This document shows positions 1-5,956 of a stretch of 8,939 nucleotides of DNA, piece by piece; the stretch's first letter is position 1, and the number at the start of each line of letters is the position of its first letter. The position numbers were made by a program, and so were the translations under genes. The notes beneath the pieces are model-generated. The model did no database searches and had not been told where the DNA came from. It was given only the letters and a program-made list of their open reading frames with translations. Origin of the DNA: Thermoflexales bacterium. GTDB taxonomy: Bacteria > Chloroflexota > Anaerolineae > Fen-1058. Location of the stretch: assembly GCA_016931085.1 (NCBI GenBank), contig JAFGFO010000038.1, forward strand, positions 1 through 8,939, read 5' to 3'.

Positions 1-89
1 CCAAAGGCCAGCAGGAAGAAAAAGTCGCGGTACTGCATCCACGATAACCACGTGCTTTTGATGAGCGCCCAGCCGCCGCGTTGATTCAT
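1..89 (-). CDS. ABC-2 type transporter permease, N-terminal fragment cut by window edge
   Basis: Only the first 29 complete codons are present, starting with ATG at 89. They begin MNQRGGWALIKSTWLSWMQY and run into a hydrophobic stretch rich in Phe and Leu. A short basic/amphipathic N-terminus followed by a membrane helix is typical of permeases that partner COG4586-type (NatA-like) ATPases. The start codon overlaps the stop of the upstream reductase gene as ATGA, and an AAGGGA ribosome site lies at 97-102, 7 nt before the ATG, inside the end of that gene. Together with the ATPase two genes upstream it would form an inner-membrane exporter. The family call rests on the N-terminus and gene order only. 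The substrate is unknown. Confidence 0.72.
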   Translation of the reverse strand, partial: MNQRGGWALIKSTWLSWMQYRDFFFLLAF

Positions 90-883
90 GATTTGTTCCC
101 TTCAGAAATGACCTGGTAGCGCAGCCAGACTTGACCTTCAGTATGGCAATGGGCGGAGAGCAATCTCAACTGGGTAGGCCACTCCTCGGGCTGCAGTGCA
201 GGCGCGTCAAACAGGGAGGGGGTCTCCAGCCCGCCGATGATGGCGGGGAAGAACTCGATGTTGACTTCGTCCACCAACCCAGCCCGCAAGAGCGCGCCGT
301 TCAACCTGCCGCCGGCCGTCGACAGCACGCACGTCACGCCCAGGCTGCTTTTGAGCTTTTCCAGGGCAGCCCCAAGATCGACGCGCTGTTTTACAGCGAC
401 CTGTTCTCCAGCGACCTGCTCCCCGGCCACCAGGTAGGGGATGTTCTCGCGGCGGAGATAAGCCAGGTACTCGGGCGGCGTGTGGTGGCCTACCAGGACC
501 AGCAAATGCCAGCCTGCCCACTCCTCGCTGGGATGTTCCTTGTAAACCCAACGCACGCGCCCTCGACCGTCGACGACAGTGAACCACCCTCGATGGCCGG
601 GGCGTTGAACGACCGCCGCGGGCAAAAAGTCCTGGTACAGCACCTGTGGGTTGCTGTCGACAGGCGGCAGAGGCTCGGGGGTGGCATTTTCCGGGACAAA
701 CGAGCCGCTGCCTTCAAGCGTGGCCTGCGGCTTGTGGGTATGCTGGAGCCAGTTATACGCCATGCTCGATCCACTCGTGCTTGGCCAGCGCTCGTCGCCG
801 TACAGCAACATCACATTGGACGCAAGCGTGAGTCGCCCATCAACTGACGCCGTTGAAAAAATGACAACCTGGGGCCTGTTCAT
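86..883 (-). CDS. RibD C-terminal domain (dihydrofolate-reductase-like fold) protein
   Basis: This 265-aa soluble protein (from ATG 883) resembles the reductase half of RibD. That family uses NAD(P)H to reduce riboflavin-pathway intermediates or, in stand-alone members, uncharacterised substrates. Visible signatures are an N-terminal strand with STASVDGRLTL (about residues 10-20), matching the family 'SxDGrxA' motif, and a C-terminal AGGRLNGALLRAGLVDEV block followed by FFPAIIGG, matching the cofactor-binding GGxLnxaLL..glvDE segment. The middle (about 45-130) is longer than in minimal members and contains Trp- and Gly-rich segments. No deaminase domain is present, so it is not a full RibD, and no other riboflavin gene is nearby. 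It lies between an ABC ATPase and a permease and can overlap both by 4 nt (ATGA), which suggests coupled translation. An alternative ATG at 904 would add seven residues. Family call is good; the reaction is unknown. Confidence 0.85.
   Translation of the reverse strand: MNRPQVVIFSTASVDGRLTLASNVMLLYGDERWPSTSGSSMAYNWLQHTHKPQATLEGSGSFVPENATPEPLPPVDSNPQVLYQDFLPAAVVQRPGHRGWFTVVDGRGRVRWVYKEHPSEEWAGWHLLVLVGHHTPPEYLAYLRRENIPYLVAGEQVAGEQVAVKQRVDLGAALEKLKSSLGVTCVLSTAGGRLNGALLRAGLVDEVNIEFFPAIIGGLETPSLFDAPALQPEEWPTQLRLLSAHCHTEGQVWLRYQVISEGNKS
395..424 (-). repeat. 15-bp tandem duplication inside the RibD-like gene
   Basis: Two adjacent 15-nt units (395-409 and 410-424) match at 13 of 15 positions. Read on the coding strand they give the peptide repeat VAGEQ-VAGEQ. 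The frame is kept, so this looks like an in-frame slippage duplication in a loop between the central part and the cofactor-binding block. Confidence 0.8.
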
Positions 884-1896
884 ACCTGTGTTTCTCCTTG
901 CCATTTCTTAATGGCTCCTTGATAGATTTGATCGATCACCGCCTCGATTGGCGGGTCCTGGATAGACAAATCGGCCACGGGCAGCGTGTTGAGCAACTGA
1001 GCTGTGATAGCCGGCGCCGCTTGCCGGCTCACGCGCAGCGTCAAGCGGCCGTTTTCGCGCTCGATGACCTCGGCGCCGTCGGGTAGGGCCAGATCGCCTC
1101 CTGCCTGGCCGTTGCCGAGGGCCAGTTGGATCAGCTTGAACGGCGCCAACTGCCTGGCCAACCCGCTCAACTCGCCATCGTAGAGCAGCCGCCCGTGGTG
1201 GATGAGAATGACGCGCGGGCACAGCGCAACCACGTCGGCCATGTAGTGGCTGGTGAGGATCACCGTCACGCCGCTGCGCTGCTTGTACTCGAGCAGGAAG
1301 CGCCGCAGGCGGCCCTGCATCGAAACGTCCAATCCCAACGTCGGCTCGTCGAGAAAGAGGACGGCCGGACGGTAGAGCAGCCCGGCCACCAGTTCGCACT
1401 TCATGCGCTCGCCCAACGACAGATTGCGCACCGGCCGGGCCAGCAAATCCCCCAGCTCCAGCAGCTCGATCAGCTCGTCCAGCGTGCGCGCCAGCTCGAC
1501 CGGCGGGACGTGATAGATCTCGCCCAACACGCGGAAGGTGTCCAAGGCCGGAATGTCCCACATCATTTGACTTTTATTGCCGAGCACCATGCTGATGCGC
1601 CGCAAGTAATCGGCCTTGCGCTCCCAAGGGATGAAGCCCAGCACGCGCGCCTCGCCGCCGCTGGGGACCAGCAGCCCGGCCAGCATCTTGAGCGTCGTCG
1701 TCTTGCCCGCGCCGTTCGGCCCGATAAAGCCGACCATCTCGCCGGCCTGGATGTCAAAGCTGATCTCGCGCACCGCTTCCACGTCGCGATAGACCCGCCG
1801 CATCATGCTCTTGAGCGCGGCCGCCAGCCCCGCTTCGCGCTCTGGAACGCGGTAGGTCTTGGACAAATTGCGAACGACGATGTGTGCTTGGATCAT
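880..1896 (-). CDS. ABC transporter ATP-binding protein, NatA/COG4586-like
   Basis: This 338-aa ATPase would power an inner-membrane exporter with the permease at the left edge. All nucleotide-binding motifs are intact: Walker A GPNGAGKTT (59-67), Q-loop Gln110 in NKSQMMWD, signature LSLGE (159-163), Walker B VLFLDEP (179-185), D-loop LGLD (187-190) and switch His217 in TSHY. An N-terminal insert after the first strand (about residues 16-40, with paired Arg) and the NKSQ.MWD.P segment are typical of COG4586 ATPases. These usually pair with two permeases of the COG4587/COG3694 type. The C-terminal 100 residues form a small accessory domain. The ATG at 1896 is preceded by AGGGGG at 1906-1911. 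It is the first gene after a 146-nt spacer carrying a TATAAT box, and its stop can overlap the RibD-like gene. The substrate cannot be read from the sequence. Confidence 0.93.
   Translation of the reverse strand: MIQAHIVVRNLSKTYRVPEREAGLAAALKSMMRRVYRDVEAVREISFDIQAGEMVGFIGPNGAGKTTTLKMLAGLLVPSGGEARVLGFIPWERKADYLRRISMVLGNKSQMMWDIPALDTFRVLGEIYHVPPVELARTLDELIELLELGDLLARPVRNLSLGERMKCELVAGLLYRPAVLFLDEPTLGLDVSMQGRLRRFLLEYKQRSGVTVILTSHYMADVVALCPRVILIHHGRLLYDGELSGLARQLAPFKLIQLALGNGQAGGDLALPDGAEVIERENGRLTLRVSRQAAPAITAQLLNTLPVADLSIQDPPIEAVIDQIYQGAIKKWQGETQV
894..920 (-). promoter_or_regulatory. Two ribosome binding sites serving alternative starts of the RibD-like gene
   Basis: AAGGAG occurs at 915-920, 10 nt before ATG 904, and again at 894-899, 10 nt before ATG 883. 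The two starts are in the same frame, 21 nt apart. ATG 883 overlaps the ATPase stop as ATGA, the arrangement seen at the gene's other end, so I prefer it. Both sites lie inside the last codons of the ATPase gene. Either or both starts may be used. Confidence 0.55.
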
Positions 1897-1933
1897 AAAA
1901 GGCTTCCCCCTGTTGGTGTTCTCTTTTAACCCA

Positions 1934-1962
1934 ATTATACAACCCTGGTGGCCAAGTGGAGA
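1934..1962 (-). promoter_or_regulatory. Candidate promoter of the ATPase/reductase/permease operon
   Basis: On the minus strand a perfect TATAAT (1939 to 1934) lies about 40 nt before the ATPase ATG. At 17-nt spacing the -35 position (1962 to 1957) reads TCTCCA, a poor match to TTGACA, and no good hexamer is found at 16 or 18 nt. A perfect -10 with a weak -35 often needs an activator. That is inference. Confidence 0.45.
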
Positions 1963-1969
1963 GTTGTAT
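1937..1969. repeat. Inverted repeat ATACAAC / GTTGTAT, possible operator
   Basis: Seven-base arms at 1937-1943 and 1963-1969 are perfect inverted repeats separated by 19 nt. One arm overlaps the TATAAT box and the other lies just upstream of the expected -35 position. This placement suits a regulator-binding site, but 7-bp arms can arise by chance. Confidence 0.35.
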
Positions 1970-2004
1970 CAAATGCTTTGTACAAGCCCATCCGAGTTCG
2001 TCGG

Positions 2005-2032
2005 CCTGAAACCTTAAACCTGGAACCTGACA
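2005..2032. repeat. Four degenerate copies of heptamer CCTGAAA
   Basis: Four contiguous 7-nt units run through the spacer between the two ABC units: CCTGAAA, CCTTAAA, CCTGGAA and CCTGACA. The same heptamer recurs at 4420-4433. They resemble the short tandemly repeated heptamers (STRR) described in cyanobacterial spacers and are probably slippage-derived. The array starts 11 nt beyond the permease stop codon. Confidence 0.75.
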
Positions 2033-2042
2033 CAATCTTGTG

Positions 2043-2753
2043 CTACTGTTCCGCCAGGAGCAAGTCCTTGGCCGAAAACAGGCGGACGGCCAGTATGAAC
2101 GCGGCCCCTGCATACATCACGATCAGGAGAGTTGCCAAGGCATGGCTGGGAGTGAGGGAAGCGGTCCGCACGGCGCCGGCCAAGGCCTGAAAGGGCCAGA
2201 AGGGGAGGCCGAAAACACGGCTGAGGATGGGATGGTCGAGTTTTTGCCCCAAGGCGCACGCCAGCAAAGCGCCGTAGATGGCAACACGCGACCAGCCGTC
2301 GCTCACCAGGTCCGAGGCGTGCAGAGCCAGCATGGCCGCCAGCCCGTTGAGCGGCAGCCAGGCGAGCGGCATCAGGATGAGGTGAGCCGGCGTGAAGGAA
2401 GGCCCTCGAAAGGTGGCCAGGGCGGCTACTACCAGTTGCAGCAGTGTGGTGAAGCTCAGCGCGCTGGCCAGTATGCTTAGGAGGTATTCAACCCGCCTGG
2501 GCAGGCGCGCCAGGAATGGATAGTGAATGGCCTGGTTAGCGCGGGCTGCCACGCTGCTCGTCACCAGGAAGGCCAGCCCCCCGCCCAACACGCTTAGCAG
2601 CAGGATATAGTAATCGGCGTGCGGGGTCTGATCGGCCGGAGAAAAGAATACCCACCAAAAAGCCAGCGCTAACAGGATATACAGGACACCGGCCAAGGAG
2701 AACAGCAGGCTGCTGAAAAAGTACCAGGCCAGGGCGGTGATGCGTTGGATCAT
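2043..2753 (-). CDS. ABC-2 type membrane protein, six predicted helices
   Basis: This 236-aa hydrophobic protein has about six membrane segments by eye (residues 13-38, 48-70, 89-113, 122-145, 155-170 and 205-226). It has little soluble domain and no signal peptide-like cleavage site. That size and layout fit an ABC-2-type exporter permease, and it directly follows an ATPase gene. The ATG at 2753 overlaps the ATPase stop as ATGA and has GGAGGT at 2760-2765, so the two are probably made together. The protein begins MIQRITALAWYFFSS. Only one permease accompanies this ATPase, so a homodimer is likely. I do not recognise a subfamily, and the substrate is unknown. A 5-bp stem with a 2-nt loop follows the stop but lacks a T-run, so it is not a convincing terminator. 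Confidence 0.8.
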   Translation of the reverse strand: MIQRITALAWYFFSSLLFSLAGVLYILLALAFWWVFFSPADQTPHADYYILLLSVLGGGLAFLVTSSVAARANQAIHYPFLARLPRRVEYLLSILASALSFTTLLQLVVAALATFRGPSFTPAHLILMPLAWLPLNGLAAMLALHASDLVSDGWSRVAIYGALLACALGQKLDHPILSRVFGLPFWPFQALAGAVRTASLTPSHALATLLIVMYAGAAFILAVRLFSAKDLLLAEQ

Positions 2754-3619
2754 GGGGCCACCTCCGCATAGATTTCTTCGAGCGTGACGCGCTGCTGTTC
2801 GACGTGCACGATATCAAAACCAGCTTCTAGAACCAGGCTCAGCAGTTGGCGGCGCAGGCTGATCGCCGCGCCGTTCACGACCAGCTCGTCGCCATTGACC
2901 TGGATGCCCGGATGAAGCGCTTCCAGGCGGGAGCGGATAGACTCCAGGTCTTGGGTGGCTCGCACCGTGACGTGTGGACGCAGCGCCAGGGCGTCTGCCA
3001 TGCTGCTTTCGTAGTGAATCTTGCCCTGGCTGAGGATGATGAGGCGCGTGCAAGTCTGCCTGACCTCCGCCAACTGGTGTGAGCTGAGCACGATGGTGTG
3101 GCCGCCGGCGTGCAGCTCCTTGATGAGCCGGCACACCTCGGCCTGGCCTTCAGGATCAAGCCCGTTCGATGGCTCGTCAATCAGCAGCAGGCTAGGGCGG
3201 CCGATGAGCGCCTGGGCCAGCCCCAGTCGCTGGCGCATGCCCTTTGAGCAAGCCCTGATGCGTTTGGAAGCCGCCTCGCTCAGCTTGACCTGCTCCAGTG
3301 CATGGGCCACTACCTTTTTGGCTTGAGCGCTGCCGACGTTGCTCAATTGAGCCACCAGCTCGAGATACTCCCTGACGCGCAAGTGGCTGGGATACAAGAG
3401 CCGCTCCGTCTTGAAGCCCACAGATGGCATGCGATCCGTGGGCCTGACGCGCCCCGCGTCAGGATAGAGAAAACCGGCGATCAGCTTGAACAGCGTCGTC
3501 TTGCCGGCGCCATTGGGCCCCAGCAGCCCCAGTACCTCTCCCTGGGCGATCTCGAAGGACACGTCGTCGATGGCTGCAAAAGAGCCAAAGCGTTTGGTGA
3601 TGTGGTCGAGGGAAATCAT
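2750..3619 (-). CDS. ABC transporter ATP-binding protein, CcmA/NatA type
   Basis: This 289-aa ATPase is the energy-coupling subunit for the six-helix membrane protein that follows. Motifs visible are Walker A GPNGAGKTT (34-42), signature SKGMRQ (125-130), Walker B LLLIDEP (144-150), D-loop NGLD (152-155) and switch His181 in SSHQ. The usual Q-loop Gln is replaced in the aligned stretch GFKTERLLYP, with Glu72 near that position, as in several drug- or sodium-exporter ATPases of this type. The C-terminal 80 residues form a regulatory/dimer domain ending LEEIYAE, typical of the group. The ATG at 3619 has no Shine-Dalgarno sequence. It follows AATTAAC, part of a heptamer repeat, so translation may depend on read-through from merR or on an unstructured AT-rich leader. 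The double-MerR gene lies 22 nt upstream. Confidence 0.93.
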   Translation of the reverse strand: MISLDHITKRFGSFAAIDDVSFEIAQGEVLGLLGPNGAGKTTLFKLIAGFLYPDAGRVRPTDRMPSVGFKTERLLYPSHLRVREYLELVAQLSNVGSAQAKKVVAHALEQVKLSEAASKRIRACSKGMRQRLGLAQALIGRPSLLLIDEPSNGLDPEGQAEVCRLIKELHAGGHTIVLSSHQLAEVRQTCTRLIILSQGKIHYESSMADALALRPHVTVRATQDLESIRSRLEALHPGIQVNGDELVVNGAAISLRRQLLSLVLEAGFDIVHVEQQRVTLEEIYAEVAP

Positions 3620-3620
3620 G

Positions 3621-3655
3621 TTAATTATTAATTATTAATTGTTAATTATTAATGA
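3621..3655. repeat. Five-copy heptamer TTAATTA array across the merR end and ATPase leader
   Basis: Five consecutive 7-nt units read TTAATTA, TTAATTA, TTAATTG, TTAATTA, TTAATGA. The array starts one base before the ATPase start codon and continues through the merR stop into its last codons (Ile-Ile-Asn-Asn). It is sharply AT-rich against GC-rich neighbours. Read on the minus strand it contains several TAATAAT boxes that resemble a -10 element a few bases upstream of the ATG. Confidence 0.85.
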
Positions 3656-4415
3656 TTGGGGTTTGCTTGGTAATCATGGCCTCGAGTTGGGCGATCATGT
3701 CGGACGCGCGCTGCTCGTGCTCGGCCAGCGCAGACAGCCAGCGATCGGCGGCCATATAAACCTCGTCGTCAGGGTGCGGCGTGTCCAGCGCCTGGCGCAG
3801 GCCGTTTCGCTGGCCGCTGTCGAGCTGGAGCAGCATGCGCAAGATGGCCGCGTGGCTGTAGCCAGCGCGGCTCAGCATGCGAATCACGCGCAGCCGGCCG
3901 ATCTCGGCCGCGCCGTACAGCCGGTAGCCGTTGCGTGGATCGCGCGGCACGCGGAGCAGGCCGTTGCGCTCCCAGTTGCGCAGTTGTTCGGTCGTGCTGC
4001 CCAAAAGCTTGGCGGCCTGGCCGCTTTGCAAAGCCTCTGCCGTGGCGTCGGCGGCCATCCCCTGCGCCCACCGTTCGAGCAGCGCAGCCGCCGTTTCGGC
4101 CTGGGCGCGCTCGGCCTTGACCAGCCCCAGGTGGTTGTAGGCTCGCTCTAACGCGCCGCCCAGGTCGCCGGAGGCAGCTTGCCTGACCAAGGCGGCCGCC
4201 GATTGGCGGATGTTCTTCCCCGGCCAGCCGCCGTGCAGCGCCGTGCGGGCCAGCCGCATCTGGTCGAGGTGACACTCGGTGAACAGCCGGTAACCGCCCG
4301 CGCTGCGGCGCACCGGCGGCAAAAAGCCCCATGCCTCGTAGAGCCGGACCGTGTTGGGATGGACGCCAACGGCCTGCGCGATGTCCGATGTACGTAGATA
4401 AGGTGGTATGGTCAT
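3642..4415 (-). CDS. Transcriptional regulator with two MerR-type DNA-binding domains
   Basis: This 257-aa protein carries two MerR winged-helix modules. The first (about 7-75) reads LRTSDIAQAVGVHPNTVRLY, then EAWGFLPP and GGYRLF. The second (about 130-198) has SGQAAKLLGSTTEQLRNWER, then NGLL and NGYRLY. Each shows the helix-turn-helix plus the wing motif with GYRLF/Y that defines the family. A helical linker (75-130) joins them, and a C-terminal amphipathic helix (about 222-250) may mediate dimerisation. Only one Cys is present, so a metal-thiolate sensor is unlikely. A classical MerR has one such domain and a separate effector domain. The gene lies directly upstream of an ABC pair, its probable target. 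The ATG at 4415 has only a weak ribosome site. The last four residues and stop come from the heptamer array. Confidence 0.88.
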   Translation of the reverse strand: MTIPPYLRTSDIAQAVGVHPNTVRLYEAWGFLPPVRRSAGGYRLFTECHLDQMRLARTALHGGWPGKNIRQSAAALVRQAASGDLGGALERAYNHLGLVKAERAQAETAAALLERWAQGMAADATAEALQSGQAAKLLGSTTEQLRNWERNGLLRVPRDPRNGYRLYGAAEIGRLRVIRMLSRAGYSHAAILRMLLQLDSGQRNGLRQALDTPHPDDEVYMAADRWLSALAEHEQRASDMIAQLEAMITKQTPIINN

Positions 4416-4419
4416 TAGA

Positions 4420-4433
4420 CGTGAAACCTGAAA
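4420..4433. repeat. Two copies of heptamer (CGTGAAA, CCTGAAA) in the fumarase beta/merR spacer
   Basis: Most of the 18-nt gap between the fumarase beta stop and the merR start is two heptamer units of the family seen at 2005-2032. On the transcribed strand they read TTTCAGG-TTTCACG. Their AGG is the only purine-rich match upstream of the merR ATG. Confidence 0.6.
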
Positions 4434-5045
4434 CTATCCTAGTAGCCTGGTTAGCTCCATCTGCGAGCGGGCGCGCACCTCGGCGTGCAAGCTGCCGCCG
4501 TGGCTGTCCATGGTCACGACCAGCGGTAAGTTTTCCACGCGAATGACCCAAAACGCTTCAGGCATGCCCAGCTCGAGCTTGTAGACCTCGAGCACCTCTT
4601 TGACCGTGTCGGCGATCAGCGGCGCCGCACCGCCCATCGCGTGCAGGTACACACAGCCATGTTGCTGGCAGGCTTTGAGTGTCCTCTCGGCCATGCCGCC
4701 CTTGCCGATGACAGCCCGCAGGCCAAAATGCTCGATGACCTCGGCCTGGTAGATTTCCTCGCGGATGCTGGTCGTAGGCCCGGCGGCGACGAATTCGTAC
4801 TTGCCGTCGTCCCGCTTGCGCACCACTGGCCCGCAGTGATAAATCACCCCATTGGCCAGCTTGGCCTTGAGCGCCTGGTAGACGGGCTTTTCAGAGTCTC
4901 CTGGGGTGCCTTTGATGAAATTGTCGATCATGTACTTGTGAGCTGCATCGCGCCCGGTCAGCATCACGCCGCTGAGCAGCACGCCGTCACCCACGTGCAA
5001 AGCACGGATTTCTTCTTCACGGATGGGAATGGTTAAAGATTGCAT
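4434..5045 (-). CDS. Class I fumarate hydratase (or L-tartrate dehydratase) beta subunit
   Basis: This 203-aa protein is the C-terminal swivel-domain subunit of iron-sulfur hydro-lyases, which interconvert fumarate and malate (or dehydrate tartrate) in the cytoplasm. Family motifs in order are LTGRDAAHK (29-37), YHCGPVV (69-75), AAGPTTS (87-93), IGKGGM (113-118), the MPEAFW block (161-166) and TMDSHG followed by SLH (178-187). Length is normal for the split beta subunit. The ATG at 5045 has an excellent AAGGAG at 5053-5058, 7 nt upstream. The alpha subunit ends 13 nt upstream, so the two are co-transcribed. Fumarase and tartrate dehydratase betas look alike, and the absence of tartrate genes favours fumarase. 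The merR gene starts 18 nt downstream. Confidence 0.93.
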   Translation of the reverse strand: MQSLTIPIREEEIRALHVGDGVLLSGVMLTGRDAAHKYMIDNFIKGTPGDSEKPVYQALKAKLANGVIYHCGPVVRKRDDGKYEFVAAGPTTSIREEIYQAEVIEHFGLRAVIGKGGMAERTLKACQQHGCVYLHAMGGAAPLIADTVKEVLEVYKLELGMPEAFWVIRVENLPLVVTMDSHGGSLHAEVRARSQMELTRLLG

Positions 5046-5058
5046 GGCTTATCTCCTT

Positions 5059-5934
5059 TCATTCAATGCTCGCCTGTCCGTCCTGGTAGATCATCAGCCT
5101 GCGCCGGTCGGCCCAACACATGTAACTGACCGAGACAAAGAATGAGGCTGGCAGGCGGTGCAGCTCGGCCAGCTTGATACCCAAGACGGTCGTCTGGCCG
5201 CCAAAGCCCATCGGGCCGATCCCCAGTTGGTTGGCTTCCTGGACCAATTGCTTTTCCATTTTGTCCAGGCTGGGGTCCGGGTTGCTGTCTGGCAGTGGGC
5301 GGAAAAGCTGCTCCTTGGCCTTGATCGTGCCGCTGCCGCGGTCGCCGCCGATCGCCACGCCCAGGATGCCCGGCGCGCAGCCCTCACCCTGGGCTTGAAA
5401 GGCGGCGTCCAGTACGGCCTTGCGCACGCCTTTCAGGTCACGGCTGGCCGGGAATTCGGCGCTGGGCAGGCTGTACTGCCGCCCGCAGTTTTCGCACCCG
5501 CCGCCCTTCAGCAGCAAGCCCACCTTGAGATGTGGCTGTTCCCATTCTTCGAAATGGATCGTGGGAAAGTCCACGCCGGTGTTGTCGCCCGAATTTTTGC
5601 CCGACAGCGCCGCCACCGCGTTGGGGCGCAGCAGAGAACGCTCGGTGGCGCTTCTCACCGCGGCCCGGATTTGCTCCGCCAGCCGGCGTTGGCTCCAGCC
5701 CTGGGGGTACCACACGTAGAAAATCGGTGTGCCGGTGTCTTGGCAGATGGGCCGGCACGTCCGGCGCGCGATGGCGACGTTCTCCAAGAGCGTATCCAAC
5801 GTGCTCTGGGCGGCCGAGCCGGCTGCTTCGACCTGGCGCGCCCGCTCGAGCGCCCCCTCCACGTCAGGCGGCAGGTCGGTCGAGGTGCGCTCGATCAACT
5901 CGATCAAGTGCTCGGTCAAATCAGGTGTGTCCAC
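5059..5934 (-). CDS. Class I fumarate hydratase (or L-tartrate dehydratase) alpha subunit
   Basis: This 291-aa catalytic subunit should bind a [4Fe-4S] cluster that activates the substrate hydroxyl in fumarate/malate interconversion. Visible motifs are CQDTGTP (Cys64), SGKNSGDNTG (111-120), KGGGCENCGRQY (143-154, Cys147 and Cys150) and CAPGILGVAIGG (Cys186), then GFGG (243-246). Cys64, Cys147 or Cys150, and Cys186 are the likely cluster ligands. The start is GTG at 5934. A full AAGGAGGT (5938-5945) lies only 3 nt away, short but strong, and no better in-frame start exists. The mtaB stop is 22 nt upstream and the beta gene 13 nt downstream. Oxygen-labile class I fumarases are common in anaerobes. 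Tartrate dehydratase alpha is the main alternative. Confidence 0.93.
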   Translation of the reverse strand: MDTPDLTEHLIELIERTSTDLPPDVEGALERARQVEAAGSAAQSTLDTLLENVAIARRTCRPICQDTGTPIFYVWYPQGWSQRRLAEQIRAAVRSATERSLLRPNAVAALSGKNSGDNTGVDFPTIHFEEWEQPHLKVGLLLKGGGCENCGRQYSLPSAEFPASRDLKGVRKAVLDAAFQAQGEGCAPGILGVAIGGDRGSGTIKAKEQLFRPLPDSNPDPSLDKMEKQLVQEANQLGIGPMGFGGQTTVLGIKLAELHRLPASFFVSVSYMCWADRRRLMIYQDGQASIE

Positions 5935-5956
5935 AAGACCTCCTTTTTATACATCT

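Noticed and set aside
131..847. 238-aa open frame on the plus strand
   Set aside because: It is fully antisense to the RibD-like gene. Its predicted protein is low-complexity, rich in Arg/Gln/His and shows no recognisable motif, as expected from GC-rich antisense frames.
86..883. Reductase as a riboflavin-biosynthesis gene (ribD)
   Set aside because: The deaminase domain is absent and no rib gene or FMN riboswitch is visible, so the symbol is not justified.
1126..1929. 267-aa plus-strand open frame
   Set aside because: It is antisense to the ABC ATPase, whose motifs are all intact. The predicted protein is rich in His, Gln and Ala, with no fold signature.
2031..2042. CACAATCTTGTG hairpin after the permease stop, as a terminator
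   Set aside because: The stem is only 4-5 bp with a very small loop and no T-run, too weak for an intrinsic terminator.
3621..3655. CRISPR array or origin iterons
   Set aside because: Units are 7 nt with no spacers, only five copies, and no cas, rep or dnaA genes are present.
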